From the NCBI RefSeq assembly GCF_014489495.1, contig NZ_CP060780.1:186001-250000 (forward strand): DNA of 64,000 nt, in the 5' to 3' direction. The DNA comes from Sphingomonas daechungensis (GTDB lineage Bacteria > Pseudomonadota > Alphaproteobacteria > Sphingomonadales > Sphingomonadaceae). The notes under the pieces are model-generated. The model ran no database searches and had not been told where the DNA came from. It worked only from the letters and a program-made list of their open reading frames with translations. This document shows, piece by piece, positions 53,316-63,685 of this stretch. The first letter of the stretch is position 1. Every line of letters starts with the position of its first letter. Position numbers and translations under genes: made by a program.

Positions 53316-53927
53316 ATGTCATTACTCATCACCGCTACGAATGTGACAGAGTTGGGCAATGGCATGTGGCTATTCGATATGCCTCCACATCAAGTGAGGC
53401 ACTTCGGCAGACCCAGCAGCGCAACCGGGCCGCGCAGCGTTCTACTTTTGAACGATTGCGAGTTCGATCCAGAGCAGCAGCACCTTCGGTTTAAGATTGA
53501 CGAAGTTACTGCTCTTAACGTTGGGACGACATCACAAGCGGTCGGCATCGACGCGCAGTTGCAAGATGAGGCCTTTCTCCCCTCGAAACCAGCCACACAC
53601 GCAGTTTCTGCGGGCCCCGGAGATCGCAATTTCCTGCAGCTCGTTCGTTCAGAATTATCTGCGGACCTCGCCAGGGCTGCTGAGGAGTTGCTCGCCGGTG
53701 TGCGCGTGAAATCACCGGGAGACCTGAAGCGAGGACAATCTCGAAACTTCAGCGAGACGCCAGACAACTTCTGGTATGTCATCGTTCAGCCACGCATCAA
53801 CGAGCTCTCAATCACGGTCCGCGGACCTGTTGATCACTTCAAGCCGATGAGTGAACTGGTGATCAAGGACGATCGGGGAATACACGGTTCAAGGTGCGCA
53901 GCGAAGCTGACGTTCCGGCTGCGTTGA
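53316..53927 (+). CDS. Unknown protein, last gene of the kinase-helicase operon
   Basis: 203 residues, intact from ATG 53316. Soluble, acidic and basic patches mixed; a C-terminal stretch SETPDNFWYVIVQPRINELS followed by ITVRGPVDHFKPMSELVIKD looks like a compact beta-rich domain. No recognisable motif. The upstream part of the frame is open to about 53223, so a longer protein is possible. It converges on the membrane-protein gene at 53956. Confidence 0.6.
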   Translation: MSLLITATNVTELGNGMWLFDMPPHQVRHFGRPSSATGPRSVLLLNDCEFDPEQQHLRFKIDEVTALNVGTTSQAVGIDAQLQDEAFLPSKPATHAVSAGPGDRNFLQLVRSELSADLARAAEELLAGVRVKSPGDLKRGQSRNFSETPDNFWYVIVQPRINELSITVRGPVDHFKPMSELVIKDDRGIHGSRCAAKLTFRLR

Positions 53928-53955
53928 AGCTGATATTCCACGCCATACGGAAATG

Positions 53956-54618
53956 CTAACCAAGCACGAACGGCCCTCCGCCCAACTCCCGCTCGATTGC
54001 GGGCTTCAGGTGAACCAGGTCAGAAGGTCCAGGCTCTCTTCTCCCGTAAAGCTCTTATCGTCTGGCGCACTGTCGGCAGGAGGTTCTCGGCGAAGGCAAC
54101 GAGTTTAGAGCGATTTATTTCAAGCACGCGACGCGTAACGTTGCGCCCCAGCAAGATCCCTTCTCCTGATCCAACATCTGACGCCGAGCATCGATGTCGA
54201 GCTCGATCGATCTGAGCCCCCTCCATAACGCGATGTCGGTGACTTTCGTTTGTTCTCGCGCGAATGCAAGAACCGCGCGGGCGTCTTCGAGGCGCTCAAG
54301 TGAGTGAATGACTGGCTGCTTCTGATCAGCGACCCGTCGATCGGCATCGAATGGCACGTCTAGACTCGACAAGCTCTGTTCCAACTCGACTAGGGCGTCC
54401 TCGATAAGCTTGAGGTCAGCTTGAAGCTCTGTCGACTTCTTCCAGCGCTCGACGAATATTGCGCCACCCACCGCCAGGACGACACCGAGCAATGCTCCCG
54501 CAAAAGCGAGCCAATCCCCAGCGTCTATTGCGCCTGTGACGGATCTGGCGGCAGTCAGGCTGTAAGCCACGACGGCGCCCAGCACAGCAGCAAGGAGGTA
54601 AGAAGCAAACCGCCGCAT
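53956..54618 (-). CDS. Two-span membrane protein with cytoplasmic helical region (frameshifted)
   Basis: From ATG 54618: hydrophobic spans at about residues 5-27 (YLLAAVLGAVVAYSLTAARS) and 36-57 (LAFAGALLGVVLAVGGAIFV), then a charged helical region (ERWKKSTELQADLKLIEDAL). The first frame stops at 54115; one base near 54155 continues ILLGRNVTRRVLEINRSKLV to 54020, and another near 54040 leads to SDLVHLKPAIERELGGG and a stop at 53956. Corrected length about 220. Function unknown; small membrane proteins are frequent partners in defence islands. Confidence 0.55.
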
Positions 54619-54620
54619 CG

Positions 54621-55685
54621 CTACTGCCAGGTTCGGGTCCCGAAATGCTCACGTCGATGGCAATTTGGACAAATCGCTATGGCATTTTCGACGGTGTCCT
54701 CACCTCCCTCAGAGAGATGCATCTTGTGATGCACCTCTAAATACGGCGACCCGTCTGATTTTCGATCGAACGGCGCGTTCATGCCGCACCCTTCGCACAC
54801 CCCCTGGCTTCGGTATAGAACCTCCGCAACGACGTCCGGGTTGCGGAGGTAGGCTATAGCAGTGGTAGCCACAGTCGGCGGTCGTTTCGGAGCGCTCTTC
54901 AACCGATTCAAACGCGCTTCTCTCGATGTTTGCACAGCGTTTGCGACCTTCTGAGCGAAGGTGCGTCGCAGCTCGCCCTCATCCACTCGATTCGTCGGCG
55001 AGATGACGGAAGACTGGACGAGATCGAACCACTTCGATCCATCAGCTTCACTCACAACCCGCTCGGCCCTGAACTGCCCAGCGAACGTGAACGGTTGTCT
55101 TTCTTCCAACCGGTGAAACACGAAAACTGGAAGATCAGGATTTTTGATTATCGCCGCGTTCTCGATGTAGGTCTCACTGAAAACCGCATTGCGAGATTTG
55201 AGATAATATTTGAGGCGATCGGGTTCTGAGATCCATTTGTTTGGATACTTACCGCCGCTGAACGTTGCCTTCACGAAGACCGCCTGGGGCTTCGGTGGGT
55301 TGCCTATCAGGAGGATCCCTCCACTCCTGTTGTCGTAGAGCTCGGCGAAGATCACGAGTTGGCTGCTAGTGTAACGCTGACCAACAACGAAGTCGTCGAG
55401 CCGTGTTCGCTCCGATGCAAACTTGCCAAACTTAGCCATGAATTCGTCATGTATGTCTTCGAACGTTTTGAGTCCTACCGACTTCAAACCTTTGTAGACC
55501 TCGGTGTCCGCGGTGCCTTGAAACCGATCCATGTAAGCAACAAGGTCACCGATTCGATCGAACCGCGGCAGCCATGAGCGCGTGTTTTGGATGGTTGCCC
55601 TGACTTTACCAGCCACGGCAGCGTTGTTTAGTGCCGGCGTCAGCACATTGACCTCAACAAAAGCACGAGCATCTTCAACGCGCAC
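54621..55685 (-). CDS. HNH endonuclease with a large N-terminal sensor-like region
   Basis: 354 residues, GTG start at 55685, intact. The C-terminal 60 residues are an McrA-like zinc HNH domain: CEGCGMNAPFDRK, YLEVHHKMHLSEGGEDTVEN, AICPNCHRREHFG. Residues 100-240 (GQRYTSSQLVIFAELYDNRS, AVFVKATFSGGKYPNKWIS, DGSKWFDLVQSSV) look like a target-recognition region and recall domains found in modification-dependent nucleases, though I cannot name the family. It stops 3 bases before the membrane-protein gene, so the two may be co-expressed. Confidence 0.8.
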   Translation of the reverse strand: MRVEDARAFVEVNVLTPALNNAAVAGKVRATIQNTRSWLPRFDRIGDLVAYMDRFQGTADTEVYKGLKSVGLKTFEDIHDEFMAKFGKFASERTRLDDFVVGQRYTSSQLVIFAELYDNRSGGILLIGNPPKPQAVFVKATFSGGKYPNKWISEPDRLKYYLKSRNAVFSETYIENAAIIKNPDLPVFVFHRLEERQPFTFAGQFRAERVVSEADGSKWFDLVQSSVISPTNRVDEGELRRTFAQKVANAVQTSREARLNRLKSAPKRPPTVATTAIAYLRNPDVVAEVLYRSQGVCEGCGMNAPFDRKSDGSPYLEVHHKMHLSEGGEDTVENAIAICPNCHRREHFGTRTWQ

Positions 55686-55780
55686 TACTAACGCCCCCCA
55701 TCTGATCCACGAGCGGTCGAGTCATCTCGGTTCGCAACAATGAGCGGGCGGGGACGACAGGGAGGAGGCTCCGATCACAC

Positions 55781-56611
55781 TCAATGGACTGAGCGAGCTT
55801 CATCTTCCGCGCCGAGAAGCGCGAAGATGGGTTGGAACTCACCCATAGCCCTCAAACACATAGAAGCGGCGAAAGGGAAGATCCTTCCAAAGATCACCCA
55901 ACCCATCTGGCTCGATGGGCTTGTGTCGAACACAACATTCCCGCCTCGTTCAACGAGCAAGATCAAGTTGCTCCCTTTGTTGGGATGAACGAGATCGCAC
56001 AGGTAGTCGTAGATGAACTCAACTGCCGGCTCCTCTTCTGCCCACTTTTCAAAACACGTTCCCACGCGCAGAGAGTTCGTCTCGAACTTACGTCGCTCTT
56101 CTTTCGTCGTTTTGGCGCGCTTCCTATCGAGCACCGCCTTCGCTCCCTCTTCGAAGTAGAGCGGCCAATTGAACCGCCCACCGTGGAGAAGAGTGTTTAG
56201 CTTGGACGATAAGGTTCTGGCGTTCTCCACCGAGATTGATCCCGTCTCAGCGGCATCTTGAATGAGGGGCATCATCTCCTTTGCGGTGAACCTCACCGTT
56301 GCGACGAGTTCTGCATACGCTCGCAAGGATTGGAATGCCGCTAGGAGATTGCCGGCGTTAACCTGATCGATGATTGCCCGCGAGAACAGGACCGCCTTGG
56401 TCCAGCTGAGCGTGAAGATGAGACGGCTGTTCTCGCGAATGGCGATCATCTCGTCAGGATGGGAGCTTTTGAACTGGGCCTGTGTCGTTGCGTGGTATTC
56501 GCGCAATAACCCCTCAGCCTGGACGAGCGCCTGCGCAAACGCTTCCATGCTCTTGCGCGCTTCGCCAGTGACAGCATTCAACGCCGCATCACTGAAACTT
56601 CTCGTTGTCAT
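55781..56611 (-). CDS. Unknown protein, helical, DUF5677/HEPN-like in style
   Basis: Start ATG 56611 is chosen for its strong ribosome site (GGAGG, 5 bases upstream) over the upstream-open frame. 276 residues, intact, nearly all helical: FSDAALNAVTGEARKSMEAF, AVLFSRAIIDQVNAGNLLAA, FQSLRAYAELVATVRFTAKE, then FIYDYLCDLVHPNKGSNLIL. The last motif resembles helical proteins with a conserved HPN-type turn; no catalytic motif is certain. Gaps on both sides (95 and about 240 bases) suggest it is transcribed alone. Confidence 0.6.
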   Translation of the reverse strand: MTTRSFSDAALNAVTGEARKSMEAFAQALVQAEGLLREYHATTQAQFKSSHPDEMIAIRENSRLIFTLSWTKAVLFSRAIIDQVNAGNLLAAFQSLRAYAELVATVRFTAKEMMPLIQDAAETGSISVENARTLSSKLNTLLHGGRFNWPLYFEEGAKAVLDRKRAKTTKEERRKFETNSLRVGTCFEKWAEEEPAVEFIYDYLCDLVHPNKGSNLILLVERGGNVVFDTSPSSQMGWVIFGRIFPFAASMCLRAMGEFQPIFALLGAEDEARSVH

Positions 56612-56847
56612 ACCCACCTCCGGACTACGCTTGTTATCAACATGCCGCGGTGGATGGCAGATCGATACGGACCTCGGCTGATAGGCAGCACTAGGGTCAA
56701 GCATCGCGAATAATCCTAGGACTTCTCCTTGACGCAAGCGCTAAGCGATGCGGAGCGGGATCGCTTGGATTAGCTCGATTCCCGTCCTTGGCGCCCTGCT
56801 AAGGTTGTTACATTCGTGCACGAGGTGATGCTCGCCTCAGACGTGGC

Positions 56848-57627
56848 TCAACCGTCGCCAAAACCAAAATGTCGGCGGTGCCATGAAAGCTGCTCTTTAT
56901 GCTTCGGCGTTACCAGACGCAGTCTGGCTGTCTCTGGCTGCAGCAGCTCAAGCACTGTTGAATGAAGGTTGGGCTTGTAAATCGCGCGCCCTTCATTGGT
57001 GAAGCTCACCAAACCCTTGTCGAAAGCTGCGTCCCAATGTGCAGCGAGCAGCAAGCCATTCTCGGCATCAAGTCGTTCGGCATCATGGCGGCATAGTGCC
57101 CAAGGCACGATATGGCTCGCGCGCAGCAGTTCTAGCTGGGCGATACCGGTGACCGCACACTGGGCATCCCAATAAAGCAGCAGCGCACGGCGGAAGATGT
57201 CTTGACCCTTGCGCTGTTTGACCAACCGCTCGGCCTCGGTGTCGCCGAGCCCGCGCACTTCCACTTCGTATTCCGCAAGCGGCAGGGTGGGCAGGCTTGA
57301 AGCCAGCTGCCAAGCGCGAGAAAGCGCGCGGCGCATCTCAATCTGATCGACGAATCCGAAGGCCCCGCGGAACCGCCCCGGTGGCGGCGCGGCTGAAGCG
57401 GCATCCAATCGCTCGGCCACACCAGGATGCTCGACAGCAAGGAACCAGGCAGAGCCGTCGGCACTCACCGCCAATGCAATTTCACCCGGCACGTTCTCCT
57501 CGCTGGCGAAGAACAGCCAGCCGTTTGCGAGCCCCTTTTGACGGCGATAGCCGTGATTCGCGGCCGCTTCGATAAGTTCCGAACGCAGAGCAAATGGTGG
57601 GTCTTGGGCGCGGAGGTTGGTTTCCAT
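56848..57627 (-). CDS. HNH endonuclease
   Basis: 259 residues from ATG 57627 (METNLRAQDPPFALRSELIE). N-terminal half unassigned (FFASEENVPGEIALAVSADG); C-terminal HNH_2-type nuclease: QDIFRRALLLYWDAQCAVTG, LLRASHIVPWALCRHDAERL, DAENGLLLAAHWDAAFDKGL. It lies 20 bases after the corrected end of the DUF262 gene in the same direction, so it probably belongs to the same defence operon. Confidence 0.82.
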   Translation of the reverse strand: METNLRAQDPPFALRSELIEAAANHGYRRQKGLANGWLFFASEENVPGEIALAVSADGSAWFLAVEHPGVAERLDAASAAPPPGRFRGAFGFVDQIEMRRALSRAWQLASSLPTLPLAEYEVEVRGLGDTEAERLVKQRKGQDIFRRALLLYWDAQCAVTGIAQLELLRASHIVPWALCRHDAERLDAENGLLLAAHWDAAFDKGLVSFTNEGRAIYKPNLHSTVLELLQPETARLRLVTPKHKEQLSWHRRHFGFGDG

Positions 57628-57647
57628 GACGACGTCGAGGTCGCCGC

Positions 57648-59646
57648 TCACTCGGCCGCTTCGAGCTGCTCGTCGACGCCGATCGCTCCCCGCTCGCACT
57701 CAAGATTTCGCGACGCACATAGTCCTTGAAAGTCTCGACGGACACGAAGCAGCGGTAGTTTGCAGCGTTCGCCAGGGCGAGCAGTTCGGCACTCTCATCC
57801 AGCAGGAGCGCAACTCGCTCGGTCAGCTCCGCCTGGACCCCATCGGGCCACGCTAGATCAAGCAAAGCGAGCTGCTCGCCGGTGTCGGGATCGACGAGCT
57901 CGAACGACACCTGACCGCGCGACAGTCCCTGTCCCTCCAGCCAATCATTCAGCTCAATCAGTGCTTCTTCTTCCTCGACGCTCGAAACGCCGCCGAGCAC
58001 GTTCCCGGCCGCTGAAGCGGGCACACTCGCCAACGCGGGGTCCATCGCCGCCAACCAGCGCTCGTCACCATTCAGCAACTCTTTGAAAACTCGGTTTGCC
58101 TCGTCAGCGAGCAAGTTCCGGCGCGCGTCGAGGAACCGATCGAAGTTCTCGATCCGCCACAGCTCGGGATCCATCGGCACCCATTGCGAGGCTAACGCAC
58201 CCGGATGACGCTTCTCGATCTCCGGGAAATAGACCTCCGGACGGGTGTCCGAGATCTTCAAGTTCGTGCCCTTGGTTAGGAAGCAGAAATTGGCGAGGGC
58301 GTTGACCTTCGCGCGCCCCACGTTCGCCTTGTAGAGTTGCGCCTTTGGGAAGATGTGATGCACCTCCAGGCCGCTCAATTTGCCGAGAAGCTCCGCCTTG
58401 AGCTCAAGTCCGGATCCCCAATCGCGCGCGCCACGCACCCGTGTCAGCATATAGAGGATGGGATAGAAGCGCGCGCCCACGCTCCAAGAGTCGAAATGCG
58501 ACGGCTCCACGCGAAGGCCGCCGCGCCACAGCCGCAGCACCTCGATCAACTTGTCGAGCCCGCCTTCCGGTCCTTCCAGCGCCTCGAGGTCCACGTCGAT
58601 GAAGCTTTCGACCGACCCCGAGAACCGGCCCCACATCGCGGCCTGGGTATACCAGAACAGCAGTTTGTCGCGCTCCACCGCGTCGAGCTGGCCGCCCGGA
58701 TGTCGAGGTAGCGGCTCATCACGGAGATCGCTCCGCGGCCGAACAGGACCCGGTCATGGTCTAGCCCCAGCCGCCCAGCGATGTAGTTGAGGCTGGTATC
58801 AATGTGCTTGCCCGCGCGCTTCAGCGCATCGCTAACCTCGGCTGCCGGCTTGTCATGCAGATAGAGGAACTTCGCCTCGCCCGTGAGGACGGTGTTCACC
58901 GAGCGCAGCAGCCAGTCGAGCGAAAAGTCGTAGCGATGGGCCTTCCAGCCGTCGAGCAGCAGTTTCATCCGAGCGCGAGCATCGGGCCAGCTTGCGCAGA
59001 TCTTGGCGAGCGCGAGGTCGCCCTTGGACAGCTTGGTCCCGCCGCTATTCACCTTGTTGAAGATGTCCACCACGACGTCGAGCGTCATGTCAGGGCCGGT
59101 GATCTCCTCGATATGCAACCCGATGTCGCGGATGCCGAGCAGGCGGTTAAGCCGGCCGGCATACTCGCCTACCAACGCGGCGTGCTCCGGCCGCGTAGCG
59201 ATTTCCGCGACTAGTTTGCCGAGCCCCTCGTTCCCGTGCGCGAAAAGCTGGCTAACATCGATCCAGAGTGGATCGTCGCGCATCGCGATCGGCTGGTAGA
59301 ACTGGAACTCCTCGTTGGCGATGTGGAAATGCAAGCCTGTGAACGCCTGCTCGTTGCCGTCGAAGAATTTCGGCGCAGCGCCCCGGATGACGCCATACAG
59401 CGATGTCATGCGCTGCTGCCCGTCGAGCAACAGCTTTACGACGCCGGGCGCGAGCTCCTGGTCGCCACGGTGGATCGCCTCCTCGGATTGAGTGGCCCAA
59501 ACCAGGAGCCCGCCGACCGGGTGCCTGCGGTAGAGCGACCCGAACAGTCCGCGCACCTGGTCGCGGCCCCAGACGTAGCCGCGCTGGAACTCGGGCAATG
59601 CCATGTGGCCATTGTCGATGTAATCGAGAATTGTGCTGATCTGCAC
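57648..59646 (-). CDS. DUF262/DUF1524 (GmrSD-type) restriction protein (two frameshifts)
   Basis: Single-chain relative of GmrSD, a type IV enzyme family that cuts modified phage DNA. N-terminal DUF262 (ParB/Srx-like NTPase): ALPEFQRGYVWGRDQVRGLF, then LLLDGQQRMTSLYGVIRG with the DGQQR motif. C-terminal DUF1524 His-Me nuclease: GLEVHHIFPKAQLYKANVGR, NALANFCFLTKGTNLKISDT. One G near 58693 joins the two halves; another near 57690 restores the natural end at 57648. Corrected length 666. It follows the methyltransferase by 57 bases. Confidence 0.88.
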
Positions 59647-59703
59647 GTTGCCTCCCTGTCTTGTCCCTCAGTGCCCATTCGCGCTTGATGATGTCACCGC
59701 CGC

Positions 59704-62700
59704 TTAACGATACCCATCCGTCCGTGGGCGCATGCCCTCGGCAATCAGGTTGTCGTAGGCGGCAAGCACCAGCCGGCGCGTGCGGTATTCGCCGAACTGG
59801 CGCTTTTCATTGTTCTGGAGGACGCGGAAAGTTTCGCTGGGGTAGTCGGCGCCCATTACGTCCTTCGGATCGAGCACGTAGCGCAGCTCTTCGCGGGTGA
59901 GGCCGTAGGCGAGGCCATACCAGGCGTCGAGCTCGGCGCGAAGCTGCGCGCGGCGTGGTTCATCCCAGGAGAACGGCGGGCCCTCACGGCCGAGGTCGCG
60001 GGCGAAGGGGGCCATGCTGTGGCTGGTGTAGGTCAGTTCCAGCACGCGGGTGACGATAAAGGCGAGGTCGGATTCGCTGTAGGCGGACGGCGGAAGAATG
60101 GGAAATTGGTTCAAATAGCCGTAGGTGAGGTGGTTACCCCCAACCTTCTGCCGAGCCACGAAATCGAGGGGCATTGAGGACAGATTGGCTTGAAGCGCCG
60201 CACATTGGCTCGGCTCAACATCAAAAAGGAATAACGGCATCGTGTGCCCCACGCCCGCCCTCGGTAACGCGGCGGCAATTGTTGTTCGCAACACGTGAGC
60301 GCTCGTGACATCACGCCAGCCTAGAAGCCAATCACGCTTCCAACCCTTCGATTGCAGTCGATCGTCAACCTCTCTTTTGGGCACCCAATAACGAGGGCTT
60401 GGGTCAAACTCATCGTCTTCCTTCTCGGCCTGCGTAACGTCCCTGCTCTCGGAGCCTTCGAAGGTCGCCCAGCGATGATCGAACTGGTGGATCATCTTTG
60501 CTTCGTAGAGCGGAACGTAACGCTCGCGCTCGTCCTCATCGGAGGTATCCATCTCCACAGTTAGCGGGGCGCGTGGATCGGCGTGATTGATCTTGATCCA
60601 GTCGGTGCCATCGCGAATCCAATTGTCATGTTCCAATTGCTCGGCGGTTCGGAACAGGCCGCTGTCGCTGGTCATGTTGAAGAGTCCTTGACGGAACTCC
60701 ACGCCCCACGGGTTGGCTTCCGGCCCTGTGCCCTCATGGATCAGCACCGGCACACGGTTGTAGATGCGCGCAGTCAGCTCAGCGTCGTTCCGAGCGCGGA
60801 AAACCGGAGCGGTCCTGGTATTTGGATTGATCGCGGCAATCTCGCTGGGGGCGAGCAGGAAACGGCGGCGAGCGTCCTCCAGTCCCTCAACCTGCCGAAG
60901 AAAGAAAGCAAATTCTGCGCCTTCAGTATTGGACCCCAGCGTGAGCAACGCAAACCGAGTAGAATGATGGACACTCGGGAAAATAAACTCCTCGTTCTCA
61001 AAAGAATGAAGAGAAACAAGACGCTGACAGTCTACCAAATGGCCGAAGAATGGAGCTGTGGTGGCGTCGGTGGCGATGCCGGTGGGCACGATCAAGCCCG
61101 CTCGTCCGCCTTCGCGGGTCAGATTGAGGAAGTGTTCGGCGAACAATCCGTAAGTGTTCACCTTGCCGCGCGCGGTCAGGTCGAAACGACCACTAGCACG
61201 CGCGAACTCATTCATCGCATCGAACGTGCGCTTGTCGCGGGCAAACTCATCGAAAATCTCCGGGTGCTCGGTTTCGAGCGCGGCAATCGCCGCCTTCCGC
61301 GCCGCGCCCTTCATCTCCGCGATCTCGGGCACGCGGCTTTCGAAATATTCCTGCTCGCCTAGCTGGACGACTTCCCACGGCGGATTACCGAGCACGAGAT
61401 CGAACCCGCCGCGCTCGATCACGATGTCAGGGAATGCCAACGGCCAATGCAGCGGCCGAGCAGCTTCGGCGGCATCGATCGCGGCGGCTTCCATCGGCCC
61501 ATAATTGGTCCCACCGGCCAGCTTGCGACGCACGTCCGCCGTAGTCGGCACCATATCACGCCCGCGCACATCGGGCACCTCGGTCTTGGGTAGCAGGAAC
61601 GCAGCGATGTAGAGATCGCAGGCAACCTTGGTGGCGTAGCGCGCCGGATCGTGCCGCCACGCCTCGAATCGGCGCTTTTTCTCCTCGACTTGCCCGACGG
61701 TGTCCTCGGGCATGCGCTTGATGATGGCAAGGTTAGCCGCCAGTTTCTTGGGTGGCATGGCTCCGCCGCCGCTGTGAAAATCGAAGGCGCCCTGGCCCTT
61801 CTTCGCGTCCTTATTGAGCTTGCCATAATATTTGGCCGCTTCCTTGCTGTCTCCGCTGAGCGGCTTGTAGGCTTCGTCTGGGATGCCTTCTTCAAGCGCG
61901 CCGAGATCGAACACCCCAGCAGCGCGTCGCCACAGCGGATGTTGGCGTCGAGAAAGCCGAGCGGCTGGCCGGGGCTGACGCTCTCGATCCACAGCGCGAC
62001 CTTCGCCAGCTCGACCGCCATCGGATTACGGTCGGTGCCGTGGATGCAACGGCTGACCACATCGCGCAGCGCGGCCTGCTTCTCCTCCTTGCCGGCATCG
62101 GGATTGCGCCACAGCGCCACCCGGTCCGCCATCCGACGCGCGGCACCGAGTAGAAAGTGGCCGGAGCCGCAAGCCGGGTCGATCACACGCAGGTCGAGGA
62201 CGGCGGCGGCTCTGTCCTGGCTCGTCTCGGCGTTCGCCTCGGCCTTCTCCAGCACCGGATCGAGCGCTGAACCGAGCAGTGTCTCCACGAGGCTATCGGG
62301 TGTGTAGTAGCTGCCGCTGATCTTGCGCGCGTTGCCCTTGCCGGTGCCGAGCACGAACTCGCCGTTTGGAGCGAGGCTGGGCCGAATCTCGAGCAGGCTT
62401 TCGTAAACGCTACCCAGCTCCTCTGTCTTCATGTCGCGCCAGTTGATGCGATGCAGGCCGCCGTCAACACGGATGAAGCCGAGGTTGAACAGCGCCTCGA
62501 GGAAATGGCGATTGGAGATGCGCGCCTCGTTCAGAGTCGGCGTAGCGCCACGCGCGAACAGCCCACCGAGTGCGGGAGGCCGAGCGCCGCCTCCCCGTGC
62601 TCCAAGGCGGCGAGCGCAATTTTCATGCCTTCCCAAGCGTCGTGGTGATGATCGCGCGCGACCCGGCGGCGCGATCGCTCACGCCAGAAGGTGAACGAGT

Positions 62701-63685
62701 AGTTCCCCGCATAGAGCGCGCGCACTCGTTGCGACACGTTACGTGGATGCAGCAGGTCCCGATCCTCAGCCACCGCCAAGAAGATCAGCCGATACACGGT
62801 GCGCAGCAACTCCTCGAACAGAGCCGTCAGCGAGAGCTCGTTCTCGACAATGCGTCGGCGAATGTCAGGATTGGCTTCGACCAAACCTTGGCCAAGTTGG
62901 CGAAGGGCTTCCTCGACTCCCTCCCGCAGGCGTTCGCGAGCGGCGGTGCCCTGTTTCAGCCCTTCCTCGCGCCACTGTTCGAGCGCGCAGTCTGAGGCCG
63001 CAGCGCCCTCGGCTCCGAACCGCGTGGCGTGCGTAAGCAACCACCAAGTAGTGAAGTCCGCAAACATCTCGTCTCGGAACATTGCTGCGAGATCCGCCTC
63101 GATCCATGCGGGCCGGGTGAGGCTTGCGTTGTCGCGCATCAGCCGCACGCGATCGCCGGCGAAAACGAGACCCCAGTAGAATTCCGGCTTGGCGTTCAGC
63201 CAGTCTTGGAGGAGCACGGTGGGGCTGCGGCGAGCGCGTCCGCCTTCACCGTCTCCAAACTCGGGCTGCGATTTAGCGAAAGCGTCTGCGCCGGGAACAG
63301 GAGCCGCGACCACGACTGGCACGCGCCCACCCTTCGCTTCCCATGCAATGCGAAACCGCCGGCTTCCCTCGTGGTGTTCGTGCGGGCCCGTCAGATCTGT
63401 GAACCCGAAGCATTGGATCAGAAGGTCGCGGGCAAACGCGGCGGTTTGAGTTACTGTGGGGCTTTCGATCCGGTCGAATTCGGACCAGAGCGCATGGCCG
63501 ATGCTGTAATAGCGCGCGATCTCGTCGCGCAGCGTAGTGCCCTTGGGACAGGCGTAATCTGCAGCTCCTTTCGGGCCCATCTCAGCGGCAGCAATTTTGA
63601 CGATCTGCTCAGGAGCAATCAGGCCGCCTTCTACTACGACGGCTTCAAGCGCTAGGGCGCCCGTGCGCGAACCGATGCGGACCAT
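59704..63685 (-). CDS. Large N6-adenine DNA methyltransferase, DISARM DrmMI / type IIG-like (two frameshifts)
   Basis: About 1327 residues after repair near 62575 and 61913. The N-terminal third is unassigned (LFEELLRTVYRLIFLAVAED is typical of the Eco57I/PglX class). The Rossmann methylase has RKISGSYYTPDSLVETLLGS, motif I VIDPACGSGHFLLGAARRMA, GTDRNPMAVELAKVALWIES and motif IV FDLVLGNPPWEVVQLGEQEY. The C-terminal third is probably target recognition. No PD-(D/E)XK nuclease motif was evident. ATG overlaps the stop of the upstream helicase gene by one base. Architecture and neighbour recall the DrmD-DrmMI pair of class 1 DISARM, but drmA, drmB and drmC are not in view. Confidence 0.85.

Noticed and set aside
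59704-63685. Calling the methyltransferase BREX PglX
   Set aside because: No BREX partners (brxA, brxB, brxC/pglY, pglZ, brxL) are visible, and the adjoining helicase tail fits a SNF2-type DrmD-like protein better.
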